Origin: Sipunculus nudus
Taxonomy: Eukaryota; Annelida; Sipuncula; Golfingiida; Sipunculidae
Assembly: GCA_026874595.1 (NCBI GenBank)
Contig: CM049320.1
Location: 47,194,714 to 47,258,713, forward strand
Direction of reading: 5' to 3'
Length of the DNA stretch: 64,000 nucleotides
Positions 1 through 12,516 of this stretch are shown one piece after another. The position numbers and the translations under genes were made by a program. Within the stretch, counting starts at the first letter, position 1. Every line of letters begins with the position of its first letter. The notes below the pieces were generated by a model. That model worked only from the letters and a program-made list of their open reading frames with translations, ran no database searches and was not told where the DNA came from.

Positions 1-346
1 CAGAAACTTTACACTATTATGGGGTCACATGTGAACTGGTGCCAAAATATTTGGCTTGACCTCTGACCTTTCCTCTCTCCAGTGCGTCCATCTGTGCGTC
101 TGTTTTGACATATTAACCCACATATCTCTGGGAACCGTATGACCAGTCAGGAAAAATTTTGCACAAATGTAGCCTTTGGATAGCTTTATAACATACATAA
201 AAAATAGTGATGCCACGTGCAACTTTTTTTGCACAGTGTCCATCTGTTCATCTGCCTTGGGATAAAATCACTCATACCTCTGCATTAGTTGGACTTATCC
301 ACCTGAAATTTTACATGTGTATACATCCTGGACAGCTTTTTTTTTT
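1..346 (+). repeat. Fragment of family D/F repeat body
   Basis: The stretch carries the same module seen several times at 35070-36200: a TCACATGTGA palindrome, 'tctgggaaccgt', 'gcacaaatgtagc', 'gctttataacatac', then 'tcactcatacctctgc'. It is cut on the left by the window edge and ends in a T-rich run near 346 where LINE-derived sequence follows. It has no coding potential that I can support. Confidence 0.75.
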
Positions 347-449
347 TTCTTTTTTTTTCACAGTTTATTGCTCAAAGCTGCCTTTTACAAATTAGATCTG
401 ATCTGGTTCCGACAGCTAGAACCTAGGACCGTAGGATACTACATATGGT

Positions 450-2260
450 ACAAGGTATAATAACAGTTTAAATTCTATTTTCCATTTCTACTTCGAAGAC
501 AAATTTCAGGTTGCCTGTATTGCCATATTTAAATTTACTGATACACATTTTTGCTATGAGAATAATGTGATTGACTTTTGATGTGGTCTCACTATTATCT
601 TCACATCCAAGTATTACATCAGCTTCCGATAATTTGACACTTTTGCCAGCTATTACCGAAATTTTGCTTTCTACTTTCAACCAAAAATGTTAAAGTTTTC
701 CACATGAATAGAAAAAGTGTTCAATGTAGTCTGTTTTGTCACAAAAACTACATTTAATAGAGTCCTTTATACCCATTTTATGTAGCAACACATTGGTGGG
801 AAATATATTATGAAGTATTTTCCAGTGGAGTAGTTGTAACCTGACCTCTTTACAACATTTCTTTGCTGTATACCAGTCCGCTGATGACAGGCGTCTACTT
901 GGATATTTATTTAGCCAGAACTTTTCAGAGTAGGGAGTCACGATGTTATCCTGCTTTATTAAATTACGAATAGATTTCACATTAAGCGCTGTAACTGGCA
1001 TGCCTCGTAACTGAATATCTTGTGGCTCGAAAACTGGGGAACCATTCCTGCGCATAAAATTTTTAACTGCTGTATGTACTACATTATACTCCAGCATTCT
1101 TGCTGGACTGTTGCCTAGTTTTCTGACCACGTCTTCAAAACTCATGATAAGACCATTTTGTACTATAACAGAAAAGTAGATAAGCTCTCCCTGTACCCAG
1201 TCATTAAAGAAAAGAATGTTGTCTCTATATGTAAAGGTGGTGTTGTTCCATAGCACCGGTGAAGCTGGGTCTGCAGGCCCTCGTTTTTGCATTAAAAGCC
1301 ACGTTTTTAATACATTATGGTAAAATTTGTTTTTAATTACATGTAAATTTTAAAAATTTTTCAGTAAGGTGCTTGCTTGTTAAACGCTTCTATTTCTACC
1401 AAGTTTATTGAAGTAGTACTCCAGAATATTTTTCCAGGTTTCCTCTGATTGATCAGTAAACAATTTGACCCATTTAGTTAATAGCGCTTTCTGCATAACT
1501 TTCACATCAATGACTTTTAGACCTCCATAATCATAATCAAGAGTCATTGTGTTTCTTTTCAATTTTTCGAAAGCTCTTTAATTGTTGTAACGTTTTTTCC
1601 ATATGAACCGGAAAATAATGCGGTTAAGTTCAATGGCGACATCTTCAGGCATTGATAATGACTGCATTAAATATATAAACTGCGACATAACAAATGTTTT
1701 AACAATGACTATTTTGCCCATGATAGAGAGATTGCGTCTCTCTCATTTTTTAATCTCCGTTATTGCTTTCTCCATTCTGCTTGTCCAATTTGATTGGATG
1801 TTAGACGCTGGTATGCAGTTACTAAATCTGACTCCAAGTATTTTTATTTCGTTGTCTGGGTGATGTAGCCACTTCAGACTGGCAACTGTGTCTTGACATG
1901 TCTTATTTCTACCCAGCCAAAAAGCTTCAGTTTTGGATAAATTTATTTGTAATCCTGCAATTCTTTCAAATTCGTTGAGTACAGTTAAGGACTGTGATGT
2001 TCTTCTTGTCTTGCAGGAAAAGGGTGGTGTCGTCGGCATATTGTAGGATTTTGATATTGTTTCTCTCATATAGCCTTTGTGGGAGGTTGATTCCTTTTAT
2101 GGTTTTATTTTGCCGTATTTTACAAGCTAACAATTCCACTGCAACTATAAAAGTTAGTGGAGAGAGGGGACTTCCTTGTCTTACTCCTCTTTCTAATGTG
2201 AAACTTTTTGAGATCATGCTTTTCATAAAGCAGTCCTTGTTGGATAGCTTTCTTGATTTT
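450..2260 (-). pseudogene. L1/Tx1-like LINE reverse transcriptase remnant
   Basis: Read on the minus strand, the fragments in order encode an RT palm (GVRQGSPLSPL near 2150-2190, YADDTTLFLQD near 2010-2045, then AGLQINLSKTEAFWLGR near 1900-1960). Further on come a zinc-finger-like C-terminal segment (CSFCDKTDYIEHFFYSC near 695-755) and a short tail ending MENRI near 470. YADD is the catalytic box of non-LTR reverse transcriptases, and the FADDTT/YADDTT context is typical of the L1/Tx1 side. The reading frame shifts repeatedly and contains stops. The endonuclease and 5' half are missing, because the copy ends abruptly at about 2260 where a hairpin-headed repeat starts. It is a dead, 5'-truncated copy inside a gene intron. 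Clade assignment is by motif look only. Confidence 0.85.
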
Positions 2261-3250
2261 CAGCTCAGCTGACTTTCAGTCATGCTGGGCTATAGCGATG
2301 GGTCTTTGTCCGTCGTCCTTCCATCTGTCCATGAACCCTATGCAGTCTTAGAGGTTCTAAAAAGATCTCTTTGCAAACCTGAAATTAGGTCACTGCGACC
2401 TATATTCTCGAAGTTATGGGGTGTGTTTGCACCCCCCAAAAATAATTCTTTTAGCCAAAATTTTCATCCCAAACCTTCCATCTTTCACATACAGCTCACC
2501 TACCAACAGGGGAAGAACCATAATTATTTTGAGGTCACAAGGTCGAAGGTCAAGGTCACAGAACCAACTTCTTTGAAAAGCCTGTGGATGCATTTTAAGC
2601 CAAACCTTTCATCCCAAATCTTTGATCTTTCACATATAGCTCACCTACTAAGTGGGAGAAGAATCCTATAGATGTTGAGGTCACAAGGTCAAAGGTCAGG
2701 GTCACAGGATCCACTTCTTTGAAAAGGTTGTGGACACATTTCAAGCTAGACCTTTCATTCCAAACCTTTCAGCACTGATATCGCTTCTCTGCCAACAGGG
2801 GAAAAGACCTGTTGATTTTGAGGTCAAAGGTCAAGTTCACAGCACCCTCTTCTTGCGTTGAGTCATTTTGAGGCAAACTTTTCAATCTATACTTTCCATC
2901 TGTCATATATGGCTTACCTACCAATAGGGGAAGAAGCCTATTGAAGTTGAGTTCAAAAGGTCAAAGGTCAAGGTCACAATATTGTTCTAAATGCTTGTGA
3001 ACATATTTCAAGTGAAACTGTTCAACCCAAACCTTCAGTCTTTCACATATGCCACATCTATGCATCACTCAATGTGATTCAAACTCCATATTCATGGGTC
3101 TTTTTGCATGAAGAAATAACTAATTGATTTTGAGGTCAGCTGGTCAGGAGGTTAAAGGTTGCAGGTCTAAGTTATTCATTCATTGGTTGCCAAGTAATTA
3201 CACCCGGCCAGATGTAATTGGTTAGTAGTTACCCATCATTTAAAATTATC
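2261..3250 (+). mobile_element. Family H HINE-like element (5' end and body)
   Basis: It begins with a hairpin (AGCTCAGCTGACT, loop TTC, AGTCATGCTGGGCT at 2262-2291) followed by a short GTCCGTCGTCC-type tract. The body is about four degenerate tandem modules of roughly 135-140 bp, each with 'aaacctttcatcccaaa', 'ctttcacatatagctcacct' and 'aaggtcaaaggtcaaggtcac'. Related modules sit at 22260-22690 and 51465-51790, where the 3' end 'CAGCTGAGC..GACCCATTGGTCCCTAGTT' is preserved. The 3' terminus is not visible in this copy. I infer a non-autonomous rolling-circle type element from the architecture shared with families A, B, D and E. Confidence 0.6.
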
Positions 3251-4088
3251 CAGTTGATATGTGGGCAAAAGGCTTAGGTCATAGGTCAGGTCAACTTATT
3301 TTGTAGACCATCTCTATTTTTCTTGTATATATAAGCTTGCACTCCAGCTGGTATATCTCACCGTGTGGCTGTAATTGTGAGTGACACTGGTGACATACGA
3401 CTCCCTTTTGTATCAGGCTATTTAGTGATAAGGCTGAGTGATAAGTACCTCGTTACTGCATAACAAAACACTGTTGTTGTAATACTTCAGCCAGGAATTA
3501 ACACTATGAGAGTATAGTATTAAGGTTAAGCTACTGATTTATTAGATGATGGGAACATTTTGCAGTTTATTTTATGGAATCCTAGCAATAAACTTAGTTT
3601 CCTAGATATCTGAATATTTTTATATAAATCACCACATATAAAAGCAAGTGTTTGTTCTCATAATATGTGGATGTGTACTTGATTTAGGATGGCTTTATTT
3701 TATTACAAGACTCTTAGTCATGCTTTCTGCATTTCTTTTCTTTCAGGTTTTGTGGTTTACCAACCCTGCTGACCCCATTGAAAAGCAGAGTGATAATAAA
3801 AAATATTGGACCTACACTTTTACATTTGCTTATCTGTAAATCTGATATGAGCGCCTGAACATGCCTTTTGAATTGTTTTGGACATTCATTACTGTAACAT
3901 CATTTGGAGAATTTGCCCCAAGTTTGGTCTCTTATTAGAGCATGTGTGATATCAAATGTCAGACTTGTCAGAAATCCATTATGTCTGCCAGTTAGCCACC
4001 TTAGAAATCCTTTTTTCAGGGCAGTTTCAGTAATTTTCCTTCAATTTTTGGTCTGATTTAGAGAATGGTTGTTGTCTGATTTCAGACC
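3251..4088. other. Intronic sequence, nothing recognised
   Basis: AT-rich sequence without a recognisable gene or terminal repeat. Short ORFs here show no family motif. Confidence 0.5.
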
Positions 4089-4943
4089 ATAAATGATTTT
4101 CTTCCATCAGGGTAACCTGAGACACTTGAGACATCAATGTCTTTGGCATTTGGGAGGTTTTAAACAGTTGTGAATAGAACATGAAGATGCGTCTAACTGA
4201 ACACAATCCTCAGTCGACATACATAGAGCATGAAACCACAGGAAATTTAAAGCATTAACTAGAGAATTACTGGTACGTGGCACTTACTTAATCTGAGTTT
4301 AGGCAGTAAAGAAGACCATGGTATTACAAGGACAGATATACAGTTTTTTTTCTTTTTTTTTTAAGAATCACCCAATGAAATACCCACATTCTTGCTCTAT
4401 CACCCGATCAAATACCAACACACACTGTGCTCTATTACTAGCAAATATACATAAGGCCTTGGTTGTGGTTTTTCCGCATGTACTGTTATTTCATTTATAT
4501 ACATTATCTGGGTAATACGGCATAAAATGACCTCCCTCGAAAGTACAGCATGCATGAGATATATATAAAACCAGAGTACCAGTACACACAGGAATGGGTA
4601 GACATTCCTGTAGGAGAACACAATAAAGTTGGCAATCGTGGTTCCTTCCCAGAATCTAAAATTTTGATTCGACAGAATATATTGCTTGAAATACATCTTA
4701 TCTATCTCATGATCTATCTCTTGATGGCCAACCCATAATAGTAAATGATCAATGCTGAAAACTAAAAAGCCATCAGTTCTTGACATTCTTGGTGTTTATG
4801 CTTCGCCAATTAGTTTAGGGTTTTATAGTGAAATATCCTAAAAACTTTGTTCACATTTCTATTTTTTACAAGTAATGTTAGGGAACTGAAGGAATTAGAT
4901 GTCTTATATTTTAGTTGTGGGTGGAATGATTGTTGAAGTAATG
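4089..4943 (+). repeat. Left arm of a long inverted repeat
   Basis: This arm is the diverged reverse complement of 7409-8224. Shared landmarks include 'ataaatgattttcttccatca', 'ctgagacacttgagacat', 'ccacaggaaatttaaagcat', a T-rich stretch near 4345, 'cccacattcttgctctatcac' and 'ttgaagtaatg' at the inner end. The reverse-strand ORF at 4400-4786 and the forward ORF at 7571-7816 are translations of the two arms of the same repeat, so their similarity reflects DNA homology and is not evidence for a protein. Inside the arm a roughly 33-bp unit (around 4370-4440) is itself duplicated. Confidence 0.85.
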
Positions 4944-7408
4944 GTGGCAGTGCTGATTGTTCAGGATGTGGTGCAGGTTATATCAATGAATCCAGTATTG
5001 TTCACAAAAACTGCAATAATGCCACCCATCATCAGCATGTTAATGATGAAATAATAAACTTGCAACCGAAGTATAAGCAAGGCAAGATGCCAAGTCCGCC
5101 TAACAGGCTTTACCTCTCACTTCCGTGCTATATAACCTTTTACACTAGTCATAACAGAAAAGCAGAAAGTGTTGAATGTAATGTCTAAATGTAATTCAAT
5201 AAAGTTTAGAATTTGATAAATTGTAACTTTATCACTTTACATGGACCCAGAGAAACTACTGACCTGGAAAAGGTCATTGTCATCTATTCTCATAGCTTTC
5301 CGGGGAATTGAAACTGGGTATAGCCAGCACAGAGATCAAAGTCTATTACCACTCGACTCTTATGTTCCATGTCCTCAGTGATTAGCTCTTTATTTAAACA
5401 TTGCGTCCAAAGACATTTCTTTCCTTTGCCTAAAATCAGCTATAATCTTTGGGCAAAAGGATCTCACATGTACTCCCTGAGGATCCAGTCACCTCTTGGT
5501 CCACATATGTTCCTGGTGTCCAATGTCCATGGGGAAGTAAATAATTTTCTTCTTAGTAAGACCCAAATTGAAGTGGTATAGAAAATTGGTAGTGTCCTTT
5601 GTCATATAAAGAGATTAAGACACTAATTTACTTACATCGTGTAATGAAATACATTTTAAACCTAGAAATGCACAAGTCGCGGTAATGCATAAGTGAGAAT
5701 AATATGCCATTTAACCTTAACAATACCCCGAACAGACCTAGGAAATTAAGTTATCAGTACCTGGGAGTATACAAGTGTCAGGGCTTACACCAAGAAAATA
5801 ACCCTTTTAGATCCATCAGTGGAAAACAATTTTTTTAGGGTTGTAAAGCTGACCATTTGTCAATGATTCTCCAAAGTTAGGTAATCTCTGATGAACTTAT
5901 TTAGCAAATCCCATTCAGTCATGTCGCACCAGCAGCTTTATGTTACTATGTATAACCCTTTCAGGCATGGGCCACGTTGATAAACAGCAGCAGCGCCCGT
6001 CATGTTACTTGTCTCTGACCTCTTCAGCAAATTCTCTCACATTTCCAATCAAACAAATAATCTGGGTTTTTTTTAGAAAAAAAAAACTAATTCTTGCTCA
6101 TAATAATTTAATAAAATGTGTATGTTATACTTTTACAGTTGGTCACAACTAACCTGAAACTAACCTCAAACTGCTTTGACGTCAGCAAGACACGCCACAA
6201 ATGTCACTTAAAAGGGCCTATAACATAAACAGTACTGGACATTTTATTTAACATATGAAGCAAGATATAGGTTTTCTTTAATTTATGCTGTGGTACCACC
6301 ATGTGATAATTCCTATGCACACAATTCATTAGTTTTAATTGAAGTGCAATGCTCCTAAGTTTTTCAGGGTCACCTGCCGATATTCTGCAGATGAATTTGG
6401 CAAGTAGGGCCATACCAGGTCACATTTGGGTTTTTAGGGAGATTTCTAAGATTGTAATACATGTTGTGCTTACTTGTTAGAATTTCAACGGATATCAGGC
6501 GGCTATTAAGTTCATTATAAATATTAATAAACACCAAAGTCCAGGAATCACTCCAATCTAAAAGATAGATGTTTGAGGATATGGCTTCAGAAGTATACAC
6601 ACATTCTCAAATGCAGTTTGACTAGATCTGTAAACAAGCAATGTTTGGCCAAGTTTATCAATTTGTGACTGTCCTGTGACAACTCTGGTAGTATAGTACT
6701 GACTCTCTGGGCATAAGGAACTTTGACTAATGTGATTCGTGCAATGGACTTCACTATCCAGAATGCTAGATTCTGGGAAATAGGTGCTTCCATTTTTTCC
6801 AAAGGCACATCTTAAATAGATTATGTGATGATTATATTGCACAAGACCTGAAAGTTGTACATTGAAGCTCAAGCAGACGATAATCTTTTGTTGGCAATAA
6901 AGAAATTCTCATGTCCAATTTGTACAGCTGCCAATACCTCTGTGTACTCCGTCAGTGACAGAGTGAAACCTACGTAAGCCGTGCAAAGTGTATGTTTTAA
7001 GGGGTATTAAAGAGATATTGTGTTCGAGAACATGGCAGTAAATTTGAAAACTTACGGAAGCAAGACTATGGAAGTGTGTTCTTAAGTTCAATTAAATTAT
7101 ATCTGATCATAAGCATAATTATATATTATTCGAATAGCATGCAGCTTAATTATTTCTCCACGTAATACAAATATGTTTATTACTTTGTTGTGGTTTTATG
7201 CTCTGTATGCAGTGAATCGCACACATCGGGTACATATACACTGGTATTAAATGCTCCCCTGTCTATATAAGGATAATAAACAAGAACTTATAAAGGAATA
7301 TAATACAAAACCGATCAAAGATATTAAAAGTTTTCATGATGAAACTAAAATTTATTTAAATTTGCATACTTTCCCCATAATTTCAAGGTAGGATGAATAC
7401 TTTTACTT
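4944..7408. other. Spacer between the inverted arms
   Basis: About 2.46 kb of AT-rich sequence. No transposase or other protein motif was recognised in any of the short ORFs. It could be the core of a foldback-type element or ordinary intron between two opposed copies of one repeat. Confidence 0.5.
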
Positions 7409-8224
7409 CATTACTTCAACAATCATTTCATCCACAATAAAACATAACACATCTAATTCCTTCAGTTACCTGACGTTACTTGTAAAAATAGAAATACGAA
7501 CACAACTTTCAGGATACGTGTATTTCCCTATAAAACCCAATAACTAACTGGAGAAGCATAAAAACCAAAAGTGTCAATGACTGATGGCTTTTGTGCTTTT
7601 GGTATTGATCAACTATTAAGGGTTGACCATCATAATATGTGTCTCAAACAAAATATTCTGTTGAATCAAAATGTTAGATACTGGGAAGAAACTACAGTTG
7701 GCAACATTATTGAATTTTGTTACAGGAATGTCTTCCCATTCCTGTGTGTACTGGTACTCTGCTTTTGCCAAGTAAATCCCATGCATGTTGTGTGGTCCAG
7801 AAGGGTCAGTTTATAAATGAAATAACAGTATATGCGGAAAAACCACAACCAAGGCCTTATGTATATTTGCTAGTAATAGAGCATTGTGTGTGGGTATTTG
7901 ATCGGGTGATAGAGCAAGAATGTGGGTATTTCATTGGGTGATTCTTAAAAAAAAAAGAAAAAAAAAAACTGTATATCTGTCCTTGTAATACCATGGTCTT
8001 GCTGTACTGCCTAAACTCAGATTAAGTAAGTGCCACGTACCAGTAATTCTCTAGTTAATGCTTTAAATTTCCTGTGGTTTCATGCTCTATGTATGTCGAC
8101 TGAGGATTGTGTTCAGTTAGACGCGTCTTCATGGTCTATTCACAATTGTTTAATACCTCCCAAATGCTAAGGACATAGATGTCTCAAGTGTCTCAGGTTA
8201 CCATGATGGAAGAAAATCATTTAT
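7409..8224 (-). repeat. Right arm of the long inverted repeat
   Basis: Counterpart of 4089-4943 in opposite orientation, about 816 bp, with small indels and substitutions along its length. Homology stops at 'aatcatttat' (8215-8224), mirroring 'ataaatgatt' at 4089. Flanks outside the arms do not match and I see no convincing target duplication. Confidence 0.85.
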
Positions 8225-8599
8225 ATTTTATGAAATGTGCCCATTTTACCTCAGGTTTTCATGTTAAGGAGAAAACTATTGTTTTCTCAATCTGGAAACC
8301 TATTTCATTGGATTCCTTGACCAAGAAAATGTATATTTTGACACAACATTTGTCATTATAGCTGTAACAGCAGCAAGCATATGGGGTTTGGAGTATTTTC
8401 GGCAGCCATTTTGAATAATTTGCATATTTTCACATACTAAGGGAGATCTAACTTGTGTCTTTGGATAAATTTATTCCTATGACCATAAGGTACTTTTCTG
8501 CCAAAGGGGACCTTTGCATCATGAAATGAAGTCAAAAGTAACTTAACCCACCTACTAATAAAACCAAACAAAATTTCACTATGTTTAAATATGCACAAT
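8225..8599. other. Intronic sequence, nothing recognised
   Basis: No gene, terminal repeat or tandem structure recognised. Confidence 0.4.
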
Positions 8600-9060
8600 G
8601 GCCCATCAAAGTGATAAACACAGCCTGTCAACTATTTCAGATTTGGCAACAGGCCAAAGGTCAGTCTGGATCTATTTATAGCTTTGGCAGACTATCAACT
8701 GTATCAGCTTATGCAAAAGGTTCACTCAGTGCAACCAGGTACAGGTCAAAAATTCACTCAGTGCAGCCAGGTGAAGGTCAAGAGTTCACTCAGTGCATGC
8801 ACTAGCTTGAGCTAGCATTTTGATCTGGTTCACTTGGGGCAACTGCCTTTCTCACCTAAGCCTGGTCAGTCCAGTGCACATGATTCAAGAGAATTTTGAT
8901 GTATTGACCTGATATTTTGACCTGTCTTTGCATCTTTGATGGCATTCTCATACACAAGACTGGTGCCACCACCGTCAATGACTTTTGCGCAGTGTATGTT
9001 CCTGCTTAATTCTCAGGAAGGATTTGATATGTCAACCTGAAATTGTACAATGTAATCCTA
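8600..9060 (+). mobile_element. Family B element, 3'-body fragment
   Basis: It matches the 3'-body module also seen at 18370-19000, 19430-19800 and 54640-55200. Landmarks are 'tttcagatttggcaacaggc', 'ggatctatttatagctttgg', repeated 'ttcactcagtgcagccaggt' and 'ctcacctaagcctggtcag'. Neither terminus is present. Confidence 0.7.
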
Positions 9061-9480
9061 ATTTTCTTGTTTAAACATGCTTATCAATTTTAGTTTATTC
9101 TGATTTGAAAATGGAAAGTATTGTTTACAACTTATAGTTCAGCTCATCTGCACTGTCTTCTTTATTTTATCAGTTACCAGGTTTCATATATTCCTTGTTG
9201 GTATTTTACTTGCATATTACAGGCACGTTGTGAAAATGCTGATACTTTTACAAATATTTTATCATGAGAGGCTCCTGCATCTCTCATGTAGTCCTTAAAA
9301 CTCAACATGATTATCAGGATTTTATACAAATATGCTAAGAATCAATTTCAGCTGAATGTCATGTCCCATAGGCCCCTTGTCATAATTATTGTTTTATTGC
9401 AAGATTTCTGGATAATATCTAGGGTTATATTGTTAAATGTTTACCCTGACACTGGAAATTGGTTGTTGTCTGCGGGTCAA
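9061..9480. other. Intronic sequence, nothing recognised
   Basis: AT-rich stretch without gene or clear repeat boundary. Confidence 0.4.
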
Positions 9481-9495
9481 TATTATATTGTTTAA

Positions 9496-9542
9496 GTTAT
9501 TAAACCTGGTACAAGGAATTCTCTGGTGGCTGGAGTGTATCT
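9496..9542 (+). repeat. Outlying copy of the exon 1 junction repeat
   Basis: 'taaacctggtacaaggaatt' followed by 'ctctggtggctggagtgtat' resembles both the 59-bp units at 10836-12482 and the real junction at 12511-12535. From 'attctctggtggctggag' it is nearly identical to the coding exon, closer than the units of the array. Confidence 0.7.
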
Positions 9543-9900
9543 CCTTGGACATCCATTAAAGTCACTGTGACATGATTTTAGCAGCCTATTAATCAAACAG
9601 GCACAAATGGTAGCAGTTGGACCTAGAAACTTTTTATTTAAGTAAGATCCAGGGAGGACCCAGTAAATTATATTGGAAACCCTAAATAAGTTCACTGTAA
9701 CTAATATTCTGAGAGCATTTAGCATCCAGTAAGTTAGATTGATGCAAATTGTAGCAGTTGGACATAGAACTTAGCATTTAGGGATTATTTTGTAAAATCT
9801 TCTTTGAAACCCTAAACAAGGTTGCTGTATCCTGTTTTCTAAGCCTATGGACAAAAGGCCTGATTTTTAGCACTCTGGGGGTCATTCTATTGATTGTCAT
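9543..9900 (+). repeat. Two diverged direct copies of a ~150-bp repeat
   Basis: 'ggtagcagttggacctagaa' near 9609 and 'tgtagcagttggacatagaa' near 9753 each start a unit that also contains 'gaaaccctaaa' and 'tcactgtaa' or 'gctgtatcc'. A related sequence is at 47560-47690 ('ggacctagaaacttcttagt', 'tccagggaggtc'), so this is a dispersed family of unknown class. Confidence 0.55.
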
Positions 9901-10004
9901 ATTGTAAAAAAAAATATTTTCACCAGATCATAACATTAATAAAAAATACATGCATCACCTGTATGTCAAATTCAGCTGAGCATCATGGCCTTGGGCCACT
10001 TGTA

Positions 10005-10081
10005 TAGTTAAACCTGTTTATCCCAATACAGGGAATTCTCTGTTGGCTGGAGTGTGTGTTATATTGTTTACCTGTTTACTC
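10005..10081 (+). repeat. Second outlying copy of the exon 1 junction repeat
   Basis: 'agttaaacctgtttatccca', 'atacagggaattctctgttg' and 'gctggagtgtgtgttat' follow the order of the 59-bp unit. The part after 'acag' keeps 'gaattctctg', closer to the exon than the array consensus. A second partial unit ('tttacctgtttactctg') follows and is interrupted by LINE sequence. Confidence 0.75.
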
Positions 10082-10835
10082 TGTTCCCGAACAGATGAAG
10101 AAAGCTCATGTCAGACCATTGCTTAAGATACCTTCCCTGGACAAGGAGGTCTTAAAGAATTACCGCCCAGTCTCCAACCTTTCCTTTGTATCCAAAGATC
10201 TTGAGAAAGTTGTTGCACATAGACTTGCCAAGCACCTTCAGGATAATCATCTGTATGAATTGATGCAGTCAGCATACAGACCGCTGCACAGCACAGAGAC
10301 AGCCATCCTTCATGTGACAAATGACATCCTGAGGGCAGTCAATGGGCAGTTTGTGACTGTCCTAGTCTTACTGGACCTAAGTGCAGCCTTTGACACCATT
10401 GATCATGGGCACTTGTTGCACATAATGTCTGGTTATCTTAATATCTGCGACTTGGCATTTGAATGGTTCCATTCATATTTGCATTTACAATCCCAAGTTA
10501 TTGCCATCGATGGCTAAGTGTCCGACAGTGGTCACTTGACTTATGGTGTCCCTCAGGGTTCTGTCCTTGGACCCATGCTGTTCAGCATTTACATGCTACC
10601 TTTGGGCAGTTTACTCAGAAACCATGGTATATGTTTTCATCAGTATGCGGATGATACTCAGCTGTATTTGTCCTTTGTACCAGAAATATAAAATGAATTG
10701 ATACCAGTCAACCGTATTGGAGAGTGTATTAAGGATTTAAATAAGGGGATGTGCTCAAATATGCTCAAGTTAAACCCATTACAATTTGGCAAAAAATAAT
10801 CCCCTTCCACTACATCTTGAGCGCTCTGTCATTAT
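10082..10835 (+). pseudogene. CR1/Jockey-group LINE reverse transcriptase fragment
   Basis: The forward translation contains KNYRPVSNLSFVSKDLEKVV, SAYRPLHSTETAILHV, LVLLDLSAAFDTIDH (RT motif A), then after a stop and a frame change [20 protein letters not shown] (motif B region) and [13 protein letters not shown] (motif C, catalytic YADD). These blocks in this order are diagnostic of a non-LTR reverse transcriptase of the CR1/Jockey/Rex type. The copy has an in-frame TAA after VIAIDG near 10515, lacks endonuclease and both ends, and sits inside the family of 59-bp repeats, with a partial unit on its left and the array on its right. It is inactive. Confidence 0.9.
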
Positions 10836-12482
10836 GTGTATGTTATATAGTTAAACCTGTTAACCCTGTTACAGATAATGCTCTGATGGCTGGAGTGTAT
10901 GTTATGTAGTTAAACCTGTTTACCGTGATACAGATAATGCTCTGATGGCTGGAGTGTGTGGTATATAGTTAAACGTGTTTACCCTGATACAGATAATGCT
11001 CTGATGGCTGGAGTGTATGTTATATAGTTAAACCTGTTCACCCTGATACAGATAATGCTCTGTTGGCTGGAGTGTGTGTTATATAGTTAAACGTGTTTAC
11101 CCTGATACAGATAATGCTCTGATGGCTGGAGTGTATGTTATGTATTTAAACGTGTATGTTCACCCTGATACAGATAATGCTCTGATGGCTGGAGTGTATG
11201 CTATGTAGTTAAACCTGTTTACCCTGATACAGATAATGCTCTGATGGCTGTAGTGTATGTTATGTAGTTAAACCTGTTTACCCTGATACAGATAATGCTC
11301 TGATGGCTGTTGTGTATGTTATATAGTTAAACCTGTTTACCCTGATACAGATAATGCTCTGATGGCTGGAGTGTATGTTATGTAGTTAAACCTGTTTACC
11401 CTGATACAGATAATGCTCTGATGGCTGGAGTGTGTGTTATATAGTTAAACCTGTTTACCCTGATACAGATAATGCTCTGATGGCTGGAGTGTATGTTATG
11501 TAGTTAAACCTGTTTACCCTGATACAGATAATGCTCTGATGGCTGGAGTGTATGTTATGTAGTTAAACCTGTTTACCGTGATACAGATAATGCTCTGATG
11601 GCTGGAGTGTGTGTTATATAGTTAAACGTGTTTACCCTGATACAGATGATGCTCTGATGGCTGGAGTGTATGTTATATAGTTAAACCTGTTAACCCTGTT
11701 ACAGATAATGCTCTGATGGCTGGAGTGTATGTTATGTAGTTAAACCTGTTTACTCTGATACATAATGCTCTGATGGCTGGAGTGTATGTTATATAGTTAA
11801 ACCTGTTTACCCTGATACAGATAATGCTCTGATGGCTGGAGTGTATGTTATGTAGTTAAACCTGTTTACCCTGATACAGATAATGCTCTGATGGCTGGAG
11901 TGTATGTTATGTAGTTAAACCTGTTTACCCTGATACAGATAATGCTCTGATGGCTGGAGTGTATGTTGTATAGTTAAACCTGTTTACCCTGATACAGATA
12001 ATGCTCTGATGGCTGGAGTGTATGTCATGTATTTAAACGTGTTTACCCTGATACAGGTAATGCTCTGATGGCTGGAGTGTATGTTATATAGTTAAACCTG
12101 TTTACCCTGATACAGATAATGCTCTGATGGCTGGAGTGTATGTTATGTATTTAAACATGTTTACCCTGATACAGATAATGCTCTGATGGCTGGAGTATAT
12201 GTTATATAGTTAAACCTGTTTACCCTGATACAGATAATGCTCTGATGGCTGTAGTGTATGCTATATAGTTAAACCTGTTTACCCTGATACAGATAATGCT
12301 CTGATGGCTGTTGTGTATGTTATATAGTTAAACCTGTTTACCCTGATACAGATAATGCTCTGATGGCTGTAGTGTATGTTATATAGTTAAACCTGATTAT
12401 CCTGATACAGATAATCTCTGATGGCGTGAGTGTATATTATATTGTCCTGTTTACCCTGATACAGATAATGTTCTGATGGCTG
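10836..12482 (+). repeat. 59-bp tandem array (~27 units) abutting ABCF3 exon 1
   Basis: The unit is 59 bp, counted from successive 'ctgatacag' at 11342, 11401 and 11460. Its core reads 'agttaaacctgtttaccctg', then 'atacagataatgctctgatg', then 'gctggagtgtatgttatgt'. Units are highly alike, with occasional variants (gta/tta, c/g at 'aaacntgtt'). Each unit contains a pyrimidine-containing lead and 'acag', then a stretch matching the first bases of the coding exon at 12517 at about 17 of 21 positions. The array ends about 30 bp before that exon. One unit (12051-12060) reads atacag|gtaa. Confidence 0.95.
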
Positions 12483-12516
12483 TATTGTATTTAATATTAT
12501 ATTAACTCTGATACAG

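Noticed and set aside
4400-4786. 128-codon ORF resembling the 7571-7816 ORF, as if a conserved protein
   Set aside because: Both lie in the two arms of an inverted repeat. The similarity is that of the DNA, frames are broken differently, and no domain is recognised.
10082-10835. CR1/Jockey-type RT as an active LINE
   Set aside because: In-frame stop, frame change, and missing endonuclease and ends show it is a fossil fragment.
10836-12482. CRISPR-like appearance of the 59-bp array
   Set aside because: Units are contiguous without unique spacers, the host is an intron-containing animal genome, and the unit resembles an exon junction.
1-12516. Search for upstream ABCF3 exons (domain 1 Walker A, N-terminal region)
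   Set aside because: No stretch encoding a G-x-x-G-x-GKTT P-loop flanked by splice sites was seen; the missing exons are presumed to lie outside the window.
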